Source: Aporrectodea caliginosa
Taxonomy: Eukaryota > Annelida > Clitellata > Crassiclitellata > Lumbricidae
Direction: 5' to 3'
Length of the DNA stretch: 64,000 bases
Assembly: GCA_020284085.1 (NCBI GenBank)
Contig: JACEVL010000342.1
Span: 669,501 to 733,500 of the forward strand
Under the pieces are notes generated by a model that saw only the letters and a list, made by a program, of their open reading frames with translations, made no database searches and was not told the origin of the DNA. Positions 10,560 through 20,796 of the stretch are shown here, piece after piece; the first letter of the stretch is position 1; every line of letters starts with the position of its first letter. The translations under genes were made by a program, and so were the position numbers.

Positions 10560-11050
10560 TTAGGCTAAAGGAATGAAGCAATGCCATTCTTCTCTATTTG
10601 GTGCCTATTCCTTTATTTCTTTATAATCCTTGCCTGTTTCTTTTATCCATCATCCACTCCTACATTGTATGTCTTGGTCTTCCAGGTCGTTTCTTCCCTT
10701 AAATTCTTCCTTCAAGCACTGTCTTCAGGAGCGATTTTCCACATAGTGTGTGGCCAATCCAGTTAATTTGTCTCCTCTTTAATGTGTTGACCATTGAACT
10801 CTCCTCTTGCACCAGTTGCAACACCTTCACGTTTGTTTACAGTTGCTCCTGCTAATCTTGTATAATATAGTTTCTCCATAACCACATTTCAAAAGCTTCA
10901 AGCTTCTCCATCTCGGCATTTTCAATATTGTCCATGTCTCCACTCATGTAAAATCTGGTGCATTGCACTTGGCTTTGGAATAGCGCTTTAGATATTCGGA
11001 TATTACGAATACGACGTCTATATATGATCCATATAGTGTGATGCACCATA
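10560..11050 (-). pseudogene. RTE/BovB-type LINE C-terminal relic
   Basis: Translating the minus strand gives, with frame breaks, EKLEAFEMWLWRN, then INWIGHTLCGKSLLKTVLEG and GKKRPGRPRHTM. This order (LEAFEMW..R, NWIGH..RG.SLL, RPGRPR) is characteristic of the C-terminus of many RTE-like ORF2 proteins. Several stops interrupt it. No RT core or tail is visible, so it is an old fragment. Confidence 0.6.
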
Positions 11051-11921
11051 TGAGACTTTATACCATTCTTTCTTTACATCGAGACGGGAGAGTGAGATAT
11101 GAGGACGAACGGGTAGACCGGGATGACTGGATGGTGAAGAGTGTGCGAAGGTACTTTGGCTACTATTATTGCATTGAGTTGTAGGTTAGAGATAAGACTC
11201 TGAAGTGGATGCGCTCAGGGATTTTTCAGCCAGTGGAGTGATTTAAGAACGGGAGTGATAGTGTGATGCTTTGGTGCATATGGTGATGCTTCAGTGTATA
11301 TTAATGAACAGTCATTCTACTGTATTGAGCTGCGATGAAATTATGTTCTATAAACATGTTTAATGCTGATGCTTTACTTGTTTTTAGGCAGTCTATGAAA
11401 ATGACGAGCAACATTCTTTCAGAGCTTCAAAATCTGATTGTAAGACAAGGCTTTCATCTTAATAATATTAGAGTGGATTTCTTTTACTCCAACTTTGTCT
11501 ATAGTCAGCTATTTTATCTTCACTAAATATATCCTAAATAATAGCATGAAGGTGTGCTTTTATGCAACAGATGGATAGCTTCAGTATTTCGTCATGAAGT
11601 TTTTTCTGTGTTAATAATTTCTCGTCTTACTCGAAAAGAACTACTACTTAAACATGAAACATGAATTCTTCTTGTAAGCATCTGAAAGGCGGACTTAAAA
11701 TGAAGTAATCGGTAATGTGTGAAACTGGACACTGCTGGTCTTGGAAAGACTATGACAACAACAATTGCAAAAACCTTTTACAGAGGCCATTGCTTTGAAC
11801 CGCATACCAACACTCATCCTTGTCTAAAGTCATATACAGATCCCGACTTTGTCTAGAATCTTGTGATTGGAGAGGCATGTACGAATCATTTAAAGACACA
11901 AACATATGTTAATTATTTCAG
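11051..11921 (+). other. Interval upstream of the zinc-finger gene
   Basis: AT-rich, with no repeat recognised. A splice-acceptor-like TTAATTATTTCAG ends at 11921. Short frames (for example 11335-11526) show nothing recognisable. If the zinc-finger gene is spliced, its first exon and promoter should be here or further left; I could not identify them. Confidence 0.3.
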
Positions 11922-12011
11922 AAACTGTATACTGAAGGTGATCGTCTCACAGCTCATCAAAGAACCGATACTGGATAAAACACTGAAATTAACAATTAAG
12001 TGAGTATTCTG
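11922..12011 (+). pseudogene. Decayed zinc finger upstream of the finger array
   Basis: Reads LYTEGDRLTAHQRTDTG then a stop. This is recognisably the second half of a C2H2 finger plus linker (F.EG..L..H.RTHTG) in which the GEK linker codon has become TAA. It suggests that the array once extended further 5', or that the gene has been re-started downstream. Confidence 0.5.
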
Positions 12012-13890
12012 ATGGAGAATACGAAAACCCATACGGGCGAAAAACCATACAGCTGCCAGCTATGTCAGAAATCATTTAATCAAGGTGGTCATCTGAAAAG
12101 GCACATGAGAACCCATACTGGTGAAAAACCATACAGGTGCCAGCTACATGTATGTAAGAAATCATTTAATCAAGGTGGTCATCTGAAAAAGCACATGAGA
12201 ACCCATACTGGTGAAAAACCATACAGGTGCCAGCTATGTAAGAAATCATTTACTGAAGGTGGTCATCTGAAAACGCACATGAGAACCCATACTGGTGAAA
12301 AGCCATACAGGTGCCAGCTATGTAAGAAATCATTTAATCACGGTGGTAATCTGAAAGAGCACATGAGAACCCATACTGGTGAAAAACCATACAGGTGCCA
12401 GCTATGTAAGAAATCATTTAATCGCAGGTGGTAATCTGAAAACACACATGAGAACCCATACTGGTGAAAAACCATACAGGTGCCAGCTATGTAAGAAATC
12501 ATTTAATCACGGTAGTAATCTGAAAAAGCACATGAGAACCCATACTGGTGAAAAACCATACAGGTGCCAGCTATGTAAGAAATCATTTAATCAAGGTGGT
12601 AGTCTGAAAACGCACATGAGAACCCATACTGGTGAAAAACCATACAGCTGCCAGCTATGTAAGAAATCATTTAATCAAGGTGTTCATCTGAAAAGGCACA
12701 TGAGAACCCATACTGGTGAAAAACCATACATGTGCCAGCTACATGTATGTAAGAAATCATTTAATCAAGGTGTTCATCTGAAAAAGCACATGAGAACCCA
12801 TACTGGTGAAAAACCATACAGGTGCCAGCTATGTAAGAAATCATTTACTGAAGGTGGTCATCTGAAAACGCACATGAGAACCCATACTGGTGAAAAACCA
12901 TACAGGTGCCAGCTATGTAAGAAATCATTTAATCGCAGTGGTAATCTGAAAACGCACATGAGAACCCACACTGGTGAAAAACCATACAGGTGCCAGCTAT
13001 GTGAGAAATCATTTAAAGAAGGTGGTCATCTGAAAACGCACATGAGAACCCATACTGGTGAAAAGCCATACAGGTGCCAGCTATGTAAGAAATCATTTAA
13101 TCGCAGTGGTAATCTGAAAACACACATGAGAACCCATACTGGTGAAAAACCATACAGGTGCCAGCTATGTCAGAAATCATTTAATCAAGGTGTTCATCTG
13201 AAAACGCACATGAGAACCCATTCTGGTGAAAAACCATACAGGTGCCAGCTATGTAAGAAATCATTTAATCACAGTGGTAATCTGAAAACGCACATGAGAA
13301 CCCATACTGGTGAAAAGCCATACAGGTGCCAGCTATGTGAGAAATCATTTAATCGAGGAAAAGCCTTGACGGTGCATATGAGAACCCACACAGAAGTTAA
13401 ACCATATGTATGTGGGGGTTGTAATAAAGGGTTCAAAGATATTGGACATCTAAAGAGTCACAGAGGAACTCATGCAACTGAGAAGCAACACTCACACAAC
13501 AAACCTTATACCAAGAGCAGTTCTTCAGCGAAGCAGTTTAAACTCCATGCAGGAACACCGCAACAGGATCTTAAAATGGGAAGTGAAGTAATTGCTAACC
13601 TTTCTGATCACTTCATCAGGTCTAGTATTCCAGGCGTTATTGATAAAGAAAATGAACGTTACTCAACGAACGTACATCCGCATTCTAGTGGAATTGCATT
13701 TGAAGGTCCTTTGCCGAAAATTAGAGATGGAGAATGTCTGTATATTAGCCAATTCAAATCTCTTATGAATCGAAAACAGTCAAAATCTTTTGGATGTGGT
13801 ATATGTGACGATATGCTTGAAATAGAGAAGGAATTTCTAGAGCATTGTCTTAGCCATCGATTTTCTCCACCTGACGACATTGCCTGCTGA
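12012..13890 (+). CDS. C2H2 zinc-finger protein, tandem fingers, one frameshift
   Basis: A nuclear DNA-binding protein of the poly-zinc-finger class. From ATG 12012 come fingers of the form CQLCKKSF-x5-L-x2-H-M-R-T-H joined by TGEKPY linkers. I count 17 canonical fingers, then a degenerate one lacking cysteines and a C-terminal C2H2 finger (CGIC...EHCLSH, about 13795-13855). Fingers 2 and 9 have a CQLHVC (C-x4-C) knuckle. Fingers 1-4 resemble 8-11, and the CAGCTACATG of fingers 2 and 9 lie 595 bp apart: seven finger units plus one base. That base is an extra G near 12427 (atcgcaggtgg against atcgcagtgg elsewhere), which shifts the frame inside finger 5; the second frame runs to TGA at 13888-13890. 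Contact positions are repetitive (position 3 mostly His or Asn). No KRAB, BTB or SCAN domain is visible. It may be a recent pseudogene or carry a sequencing error. The in-frame GTG at 12000 is not a likely start. Confidence 0.85.
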
Positions 13891-14530
13891 CCTGTGCTGA
13901 ATTATGATTCCACGTAACTGCAGTTGAAAACATTTGGAATTGTAGATTTATAATGAAAAGATTAGCACTATGGAAGTGCAGGATACCTACATATATACGA
14001 ATAGTTACTTTGTACCGCTTTCATTTCAGAATACTTAAGACAGTAGTCATTCTGATGTAGAGAATCCAGAGTTTCCTCAGTTGCCTTTTTCTCGCATAAT
14101 TGTAAGACTGTGGAATTGCTGCATGCCATCAAAATAAAATTTCATGCTATAGTTTTGCAGTTGCTGCTGATAATATTTCTCTGAAAACGCACACGAGAAC
14201 TGCACAAATACTTCTGCTGGACTAGATATTTACCAGAGTGGTTTGCGCTACATCTTTTTGTGAGATTATTTTAGACTATTGATATTGTTGCTTTCATGAT
14301 ACGTTAAGTAATAGAATTAATTAGCTTATTCTACTTAGATTAAATGTTAGACGTTATGCTAGGTCATTACGAAAGATAAATGTGTAATAAAGATTGTCAT
14401 ATATATCCTGTATAAGTGTATATTTGCAGTCCAGTTACCATGTCCATTTTATATATATCATAGACGCGTAGAATAAAGTTGTTATTCTATTCTACCTGGT
14501 GCTTTGTTAGCTGTGAAATTTATTGATTTA
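13891..14530 (+). other. 3' flank of the zinc-finger gene
   Basis: No further gene. AATAAA signals lie at 14386-14391 and 14472-14477. A short match to the finger repeat (CTGAAAACGCAC then ACGAGAAC) at about 14180-14200 is a stranded finger remnant. Confidence 0.5.
14386..14391 (+). terminator. Polyadenylation signal AATAAA
   Basis: Canonical hexamer about 500 bp after the zinc-finger stop codon, in AT-rich sequence with T/GT-rich sequence downstream. A second AATAAA is at 14472. Position fits a 3' UTR end; no transcript evidence. Confidence 0.4.
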
Positions 14531-14539
14531 TTCTGTAGT

Positions 14540-14635
14540 CGCTTGTCGTTTTCTTTGTACATAAATACCATTCTATACTTTGTATGTAAAGCGCTATAAA
14601 GAACATTCTTACTTAGTTACTTACCTTAGTCGCTA
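14540..14635 (+). mobile_element. LINE-X-type 3' end fragment, plus strand
   Basis: CGTTTTCTTTGTACATAAAT, then TTTGTATGTAAAGCGCT, then AAAGAACATTCTTACTTAG. This is the plus-strand counterpart of the 3' end of the LINE-X copy at 15628-15760, with a small internal deletion. Confidence 0.6.
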
Positions 14636-14649
14636 CTGGTCAGAACACA

Positions 14650-14970
14650 TTATTAATGGACCACTGTATGGTTTAGCAATGGCACCCAACCATGTATGGT
14701 TTCGCAATAGCACCCAACCAGTGTATGTTTTAGCAATGGCACCCAACCACTGTATGGTTTAGCAAAGGCACCCAACCAGTGTATGTTTTAGCAATGGCAC
14801 CCAACCACTGTATGGTTTAGCAAAGGCACCCAACCAGTGTATGTTTTAGCAATGGCACCCAACCACTGTATGGTTTAGCAAAGGCACCCAACCAGTGTAT
14901 GTTTTAGCAATGGCACCCAACCACTGTATGCTTTAGCAAAGGCTCCCAAACACTGTATGTTGACTAAGGC
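14650..14970. repeat. Minisatellite, ~29-bp unit arranged as a 58-bp dimer
   Basis: Units of the type GTATGGTTTAGCAAAGGCAC alternate with GTATGTTTTAGCAATGGCAC, each ending CCAACCA. The alternation gives a 58-bp higher-order period of about five copies. Confidence 0.9.
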
Positions 14971-15018
14971 CAATTTATTATTCTTTAAGTACAAACTGCA
15001 TTCTTTTTACACTATAGC

Positions 15019-15627
15019 AGTGGTTCTTAACCTTTTCAAGGGAGCCGAACCCCAAGAGAAATCCATGACCACTCACCGAGCCCCTCAAGTTTGAACAATA
15101 ATTTTGTAACTAATGGGAACAAAAGGAAATAAAAAATTGTACCAAAATGTGATACAATATTAATACATGCAATGCATGAACTACTAACAGTTAACTAACT
15201 GTACCAACACTACCAATTGCATGTTAATGTGTCCTTTGTTGTTGCCGTTTGGACACAATGTGAGAAATGCGTGGCTCTGTTTTGGAAAGACTCACTCTCA
15301 TGTCATTTTCGCAATCAAGCCTGCTCCTTTTCTTGGATTTAATCTCCACCAATTTTGAGAATCCTTGCTCACAGAGATATGATGTGACAAACGGTGTGAG
15401 GATTTCAAGGGCAGCTTTAGCAATGCGAGGATATCCTTCCATTTGGCGGAACCAAAAAGAGTGTCGGTTTAAATAGACCACAATTTTTGACTGACTCTCT
15501 GCTGAAGAATCATATATTTCAGAGATTCTGCCGAATACAGGATGGATCGAACACTGGTTAAGAAACACTGCACTATAGGCATCTGCCTCTAGCGATGACG
15601 TCATTTAACCTATGAACTTTATCGTTA
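15019..15627 (-). mobile_element. Charlie-type hAT transposon, 3' part
   Basis: The left end CAGTGGTTCTTAACCTTTTC is the classic terminal sequence of Charlie-type hAT elements. The transposase frame inside reads towards this end. The other end is missing: the element is cut at about 15628 by the (GTAA)n end of a LINE-X insertion. It is a dead relic. Confidence 0.75.
15224..15604 (-). pseudogene. hAT transposase C-terminal (dimerisation) domain
   Basis: A 126-residue frame ending in the hAT C-terminal dimerisation signature: LCEQGFSKLVEIKSKKRSRL, then DMRVSLSKTEPRI. This resembles the tails of ZBED5/FAM200-type proteins, which derive from Charlie transposases. The catalytic core and BED finger are absent. 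The start is an arbitrary ATG in a truncated frame. Part of the 15019-15627 element. Confidence 0.75.
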
Positions 15628-17605
15628 CAATTGTAAGTAAGTAAGTAAGTAAGAATGTTCTTTATTAAACGCAAGAAAACGCTCAGCGCTTTACATACAA
15701 AGTCAGAAATAATTTATGTACAAAGAAAACGATAATTAGAGGAAAATTAAGTCAACTAGAAAATATATGTCTAACTGTACAACATCCTAGCTAAGAAGCC
15801 ACGCCTGGTAAGGGAATCAAATCTAGGGAGAACACGGTTATGTGAATGCAGTCATCAGCATACTTGAAAATACGATTAAAGCTATAGAGAGGTTTTAGGC
15901 CGGAGATGGCAACCAGGAAGTTTGCAGGACCCATGCCAGAACCCTGAATTATGCTGGCATTGATTTCAGCCAAGGCAGATAAAAGTCCACGGAACTTGGT
16001 GCAATGACTACGATTGCTCAGGAGGGAGATAATCCAGTTGAATATATTAGTTGGGATAGGCAGAGAGGTCAATTGTTCAGCCAAGTATGAGTGTCTGATC
16101 GTATCAAAGGCCTTAGAGAAATCTAGAGAAATAACACGGACATAGGGTTCAGAATTAAGTGAGCTGAGAATGAAGTCAGAAATGGCTATAAGAGCGGCAG
16201 AGGTAGAACCAGATGGCCTGAAGGCGAATTGGTCAGCAAATGGACGGTTCAGTTCGTGATTAGTGAGGATGGGATAGATATATAGGCGCACTACAAGTTT
16301 TTCTAACAATCTGCATAATACCGGCGTGATGGAAATGGGTCGGTAATCAGCCTCAGTGGCAGGGCAAGGGATCTTAGGGATAGGAGTAATGCAACTAGAC
16401 CTCCATTGGTCAGGGACAGAGGAGTTTTGCAACGAGAGGTTGAATAAATATGTAATTGGTTCAGCCAAAAGATGGGCCATGTTAGAAAGGAGCCAGAGAG
16501 GGATCAAGTCGGGACCAGTGGAGCAACCACGAATGGAGGATAGGACAGTGTAAGTGCCAAGAACCCCAAATTTTGGCGGGCAGGAATCAGACCCCGCAAT
16601 CGAGCTCCGCATAGTTGGTTGAAGGTATTGGACATCAGTCGAGATATCTCGATAATGTTGGTTAAGAGTTTCTGAGTTAATATGACTAGAAGTAGAATCA
16701 TTGTTAGATTCACGCCCATTTCTTAGGCGGTTAACCTCAGACCACAGTTTCTTTGTACCCCTACATAATCCGTTGAAGGAGGATACATTGCTCTTCATGA
16801 TGAAACAGTTGATGCGGTCGGCAATGGCAGCAGCCGCCTCTGAATGGCCACGTCTGAATAGTCGGTTGCGCTTCCGCAGGAGATATTTGAGGAAAGGCGT
16901 CATGTACGACGGATCGCGTTCTTTGATAGTGATCTTTTTGATAGGAAAGATACGATCTGTTGCAGTTCGTATGGTTGAGTAGAATTCATCAAAGGATTCT
17001 TGAGTGGATTGGCAGCTGTACATGGTGTTCCAGTTGAGATCTGCTAGGTAATTTTGCATCCGAAGCATTCGGTCAGGAGTACGGATACGTATCTCACACA
17101 CACGGCGGTCAGTAGGTGGCGGAGCTGCACGATCAAGAGAAGTCATCAGAACGGCTGAGTGACGGGTTTTGACTGAAGATTTTGTAGCGGAGCATTCGCA
17201 GTCTAGGCGTTCCGAACAATAAACACGATCGAGCGGGTGGCCTTCATGAGATGGGCCCTCAAAAACGACATGAAGGCCCATTTGAAGGAGGAGTAGAGAT
17301 GGAAGATGGTTGAAGTCACCAGCAAGTAGTATGGTAGAATCCTGCTGTTGTGCAGAAATCAAATCTAGCGTCTCTTCAAGATAAGAAGTGAGGGTGTCAA
17401 GTTCATATATGGGTTTTGGTGGATGGTACAGTCCACCAATGAAGAAAACCCTGGATCCAAATGTCACATTGATCCATAACAATTCAATATCAGGTCCACA
17501 AGGAACTGCTGGGATGAACTTGGAAGGTCTTAAAGTTGTTTTGCAGTAGATGGCTATGCCGCCGCCTCTCCTTTTCGTCCTGTGTCGACGGAATAGAGAA
17601 TTGTA
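15628..17605 (-). mobile_element. LINE-X copy, 5'-truncated and internally deleted
   Basis: Runs from a (GTAA)n tail at 15634-15652 to about 17605, where the endonuclease frame fades into R1-flanking sequence. It is inserted in the Charlie-type hAT relic. The 3' UTR includes AGCGCTTTACATACAAAG, also seen at 14580-14600. Confidence 0.8.
15791..17482 (-). CDS. LINE-X ORF2: endonuclease and partial reverse transcriptase
   Basis: An uninterrupted 563-codon frame for a CR1/Jockey-group ORF2; in-frame sequence continues 5' to about 17597 (RGGGIAIYCK), so the listed start is not the true one. APE-type endonuclease motifs: GGLYHPPK (17-24), GDFNHLP (55-61), LDRVY (84-88) and TRHSAV (106-111), where the family norm is SDH, so a catalytic Asp appears replaced by Arg. 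Reverse transcriptase: DYRPISITPVL (379-389), DFSKAFDT (454-461), QGSGMGP (513-519) and YADD (541-544). The protein stops 19 residues after YADD, so the thumb present in the 62.9 kb copy is deleted. It is therefore not autonomous, although the long open frame suggests recent activity of the family. Exact clade is unresolved. Confidence 0.88.
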   Translation of the reverse strand: MLWINVTFGSRVFFIGGLYHPPKPIYELDTLTSYLEETLDLISAQQQDSTILLAGDFNHLPSLLLLQMGLHVVFEGPSHEGHPLDRVYCSERLDCECSATKSSVKTRHSAVLMTSLDRAAPPPTDRRVCEIRIRTPDRMLRMQNYLADLNWNTMYSCQSTQESFDEFYSTIRTATDRIFPIKKITIKERDPSYMTPFLKYLLRKRNRLFRRGHSEAAAAIADRINCFIMKSNVSSFNGLCRGTKKLWSEVNRLRNGRESNNDSTSSHINSETLNQHYRDISTDVQYLQPTMRSSIAGSDSCPPKFGVLGTYTVLSSIRGCSTGPDLIPLWLLSNMAHLLAEPITYLFNLSLQNSSVPDQWRSSCITPIPKIPCPATEADYRPISITPVLCRLLEKLVVRLYIYPILTNHELNRPFADQFAFRPSGSTSAALIAISDFILSSLNSEPYVRVISLDFSKAFDTIRHSYLAEQLTSLPIPTNIFNWIISLLSNRSHCTKFRGLLSALAEINASIIQGSGMGPANFLVAISGLKPLYSFNRIFKYADDCIHITVFSLDLIPLPGVAS

Positions 17606-17955
17606 TCATGAGAATTATCGTTATAACGGTACTAGGGTTCAAATTATTGCTATAACGGTACTAGGGTGTAAATTATCGTTGTAGACGTAGTCTATTACCT
17701 ACTGCTCTCCTTTATTATCCACTCTTCGGACTGGCAACACCCGATGGTCGAGCAGATTTCCATTATTTATCACCATTTTGTGGCCGCTTTGGGCCGTTCT
17801 CGTCGACTATACCGCAATTACCGCATGATAGACGGCTGGTTTATATTTTACCGACCAAGCGCATTGGAGTTATTTATAGCCTCTGAAGAATGCGCGTTAA
17901 AGGTGTCTAAGACGAGCATTGTATTATCCATTGCTTTGCGACATCTTGGCATGGT
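17606..17955 (+). repeat. R1 composite repeat with 30-bp duplication
   Basis: Two copies of TATAACGGTACTAGGGT lie about 30 bp apart at 17630-17670. Then R1: CTTCGGACTGGCAACACCCG, TTGTGGCCGCTTTGGGCC and TTAAAGGTGTCTAAGACGAG in consensus order. Confidence 0.7.
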
Positions 17956-18155
17956 GCGCGTTGGATTATCATATCATTGTGCATTTATTAGCCGCCACTA
18001 TATAATGACCAAGCATCAATCGATGGCGCTGAATAATTGTGCGTGAAGGACTTGTTGGATATCCCTACACAGTTAACGTCTCAGGGGAGAAGGATCGAAC
18101 CCGTGCTCTCTACATTACAAGGCGACTGCTCTTACCAATCGGTCGCATTGTCCAC
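17956..18155 (-). mobile_element. SINE-A copy, minus strand
   Basis: Contains the hairpin segment (CGCCACTATATAATGACCAA, ATCGATGGCGCTGAA), the AAGGACTTGTTGGATATCCC body and a reverse tRNA-like head (GATCGAACCCGTGCTCTC, then GCTCTTACCAATCGG). Confidence 0.65.
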
Positions 18156-18435
18156 AATAGTAGCAGTGTTAGTTGTAGTAAATTAAAAAAGTGTTTGTAG
18201 TAGATGCAGATGTGCTATTTATTAGGCGCCACTATATTAGTTTCTGACGCTTTTTCATCATCGTCTTCTGGGTGGATTTTCATCACTCGTCTTTTTTTGG
18301 AAGTTTTTATATCTCTGTATCAACAGTATAACGAAACGTTTCGTTACAGAAGTTTATTACAGTTACATCATTACCGCTATCATCATTATCGTCATCACAG
18401 TCGTAATCATCATCATCATCATCATCGCAGGACAC
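18156..18435. other. Unassigned, with (CAT)n microsatellite
   Basis: No gene. Imperfect CAT/CGT repeats at about 18362-18426. Confidence 0.5.
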
Positions 18436-18505
18436 GGTGTCCGATTGGTCAGAGTGCTCGACTTGTAACGTAGAAAATACGGGTTCGATCCTCTTTCCCT
18501 GAAAT
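18436..18505 (+). mobile_element. SINE-A head, plus strand
   Basis: A-box-like GATTGGTCAGAGTGCTCG and B-box GGGTTCGATCCTC, the same head as the minus-strand SINE-A copies. The downstream body is unlike the others, so this is truncated or recombined. The spacing of the two boxes is tRNA-like but no cloverleaf closes. Confidence 0.55.
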
Positions 18506-18699
18506 TGATTAGTGTGTGCAATGAAGACTTTACTGTGGGTCCAAAGAATGAATAAGGGGGTTGAACCCAACCCCCGATAAATTCCCTACCAGTATAATAG
18601 TGCATACGGAAAACAATACGATTGACACCCATATGGCTTGTTTCCAAAATAGAACAATGAGTTGGCTAGTGGCTAATTTGAATACATAGCAAATAATCG
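18506..18699. other. Unassigned interval
   Basis: A short dyad GGGGGTTGAACCCAACCCCC at 18555-18574 is the only structure noticed. Confidence 0.3.
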
Positions 18700-19560
18700 C
18701 AGTCGTTTAAATTATCTTGCGATTAAACGCGAATGACGAATTTATAATAACGATTTAAGACGTATTAAAGGTGTCTAAGCAGAGCATTTCACTGTCAAGG
18801 GCTTCACGACATCTAACATCCAGAACTGTTTTTTCACTACAATTTTAATCGATCGCAATCGACGATACTACGATACAGTTGCATTTCAACTTCATGATCG
18901 AGTTAAATCTGTTAGAAATTGTACTTAATATTCTTTTATTTGAAATTAATCGCAACCAACTTTACAAACATCTCTTTGTTTCAACTTCCTTCGTTGAACT
19001 CCATTTTCATCCGCTATTTTCAATTATCGGTTCTCTATCACCTATTATACGTAAATCCTCATTTCCTCTCGTACAATTCTACATAGTCTGTTTCAAGACC
19101 TTACAGGTCAAATTATAAAATTATTATTAAACCTGTCGCTGTTATTACTAATTCAGTGTCGCATCTATTAACAAAAACATCACTGATTAGTTCTTTATGA
19201 ACATTAGCAAAAAACAAGACATAAGATAATTATTGCATTCGCTGCAAAGACGAATCAAGTACCCTTGATCCTCTCATTGACAGTGTAATTACTATAGATG
19301 CGTCGGAAAGGAGGCTCAGATGGAGCGGATCTTTCTGCAATGTTGGCGATTTTAATTCCCGATATCTTGGTTGATATTTAAACACTCTAACCACTCCACC
19401 ATAGCTCACAGCGCATACGTTGGAGATACATACCTTTCCAACAAACCCAAATGAAATAGATTGCACCAATATGGGTTTTTAACAACGTCGAATTAGCCAT
19501 TAGCGATTGAGTTTCGTTGAATCTGGCGATATCGACTGTATAGAGAACAAACGTATTATG
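18700..19560. repeat. R2 composite repeat, copy with empty TTAA site
   Basis: Includes CTTCACGACATCTAACATCC, then TTTTAATCGATCGCAATCG (TTAA at 18845-18848), then AACTTCATGATCGAGTTAAA. The same sequence at 19805-19850 and 20793-20890 is split by TTAA-1, so this copy is an unoccupied paralogue. The part from about 18895 onward is also matched at 26948-27700. Confidence 0.75.
19230..19420 (-). mobile_element. SINE-D copy (tRNA-like head), minus strand
   Basis: The reverse strand gives a head of the type ATGGTGGAGTGGTTAGAGTG followed by a GGGAATTAAAATC segment in the B-box position. Sister copies are at 21783-21862 and 27417-27490, embedded in the same R2 context. Confidence 0.5.
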
Positions 19561-19846
19561 TCCAACTTTTGCCAAAGTCAATGTTAGTGGCTATTCTAGC
19601 AGGCAATGGCATAAGGCTTCCGAGCACAGTTGTTATATTTCCTGGGAAAGGCTTTTTCATGGGACATCATACAAGTTACAAATGTATTATGTCCACTTCT
19701 GAAAAATCCACAGAGCACAAATGTAATAAGTGAACATACAACATTTGTGCTCGGAGAAATGCGGCCAATCAGTTGTTGAAGGAGAGCATTGCGCTGTCAG
19801 CGGCTTCACGACATCTAACATCCAGAACTGTTTCTTCACTTCTCTT
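19561..19846. repeat. R2 flank
   Basis: Contains two near-copies of ACAAATGTATTATGTCCAC/ACAAACGTATTATGTCCAA and the R2 segment TTCACGACATCTAACATCCA leading to the TTAA-1 insertion site. Confidence 0.5.
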
Positions 19847-19850
19847 TTAA

Positions 19851-20792
19851 CCCTAGGGCTACCAAGCTTTTTGTACACTGGCTACGAGGGGGGTGGTTAC
19901 CACCCCTGGATTTCGTGTTTGATTTTACATATCATAACTTGTAATATAGCATTGGATTCAGCATTCATTTCTGCACAGAATGGTGTATTTAGTTGTACAT
20001 TATGTGAATGCACCTCGAAATTACATCACTTTTAACAACTGAACCCATTAATTAGCAATATTGTATATTATTGCGTACATTTTGTACTTTTGGATAAACA
20101 AATATAAGATTATGTGTGTTTTGAAACTAATCTATGTATAAAAGATACACAATCATCCCTACACATGTTTATATAGTATAAATGTACATCCATACATATA
20201 TATCCATACATATATATCGGTTTACGTTGTAATGCTGTATTCAGCCATTTTCACACAGATTACGCGTATTATTATTTATTTTGATCACTTCCGGTATTCA
20301 AAAGACAAAGATGTAGGTATACAAATGAAGCCCTACATTCCCTCTAAAGAATGGTATTTTGTTTCTCTTCCAGGAAGACAAATGAATACGCTACAGACAA
20401 AAACTAAGAGGGGAGTGCTTCCATTCAGCCATCTTTCACGCATATTACGCGTATTATTATTTATTTTGAGCACTTCCAGTTGTCTCAAGTCAACTCAGTG
20501 ACCACAGAAATGTAGCCCCACATTCCCTCTATAGAATGGTATAATTTGTGTCTCTTAATATTAAATGACGGATAAGATATAGTCGAAAATCTAGGGGTGG
20601 TATCCACCCCCTGGTGCCTCGGGTATATTGGGTATAACTTTTGAACGGTGTGATATCATCTCACATTTTACCTCAAAACGTGTAAATGAACCCCTACAGC
20701 TACCTAAAGGTCAAATTTTTGTTCCATACGGAAAAGTTTGAGATGAAAAAACCTAGGGGTGGCAACCACCCGCCCCCCTGGTAGCCCGAGGG
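19851..20792. mobile_element. TTAA-1: piggyBac-like MITE, complete
   Basis: Flanked by TTAA on both sides (19847-19850 and 20793-20796). Terminal inverted repeats CCCTAGGGCTACCA and TGGTAGCCCGAGGG differ at one base. Subterminal palindromes: GGGTGGTTACCACCC at 19890 and GGGGTGGCAACCACCC near 20757; internally GGGGTGGTATCCACCCC at about 20595. There is no transposase frame. A second copy lies at 57165-57927. Confidence 0.88.
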
Positions 20793-20796
20793 TTAA

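Noticed and set aside
14650..14970. CRISPR-like array of regularly spaced repeats
   Set aside because: The units are contiguous 29/58-bp minisatellite copies without unique spacers, in a eukaryotic context.
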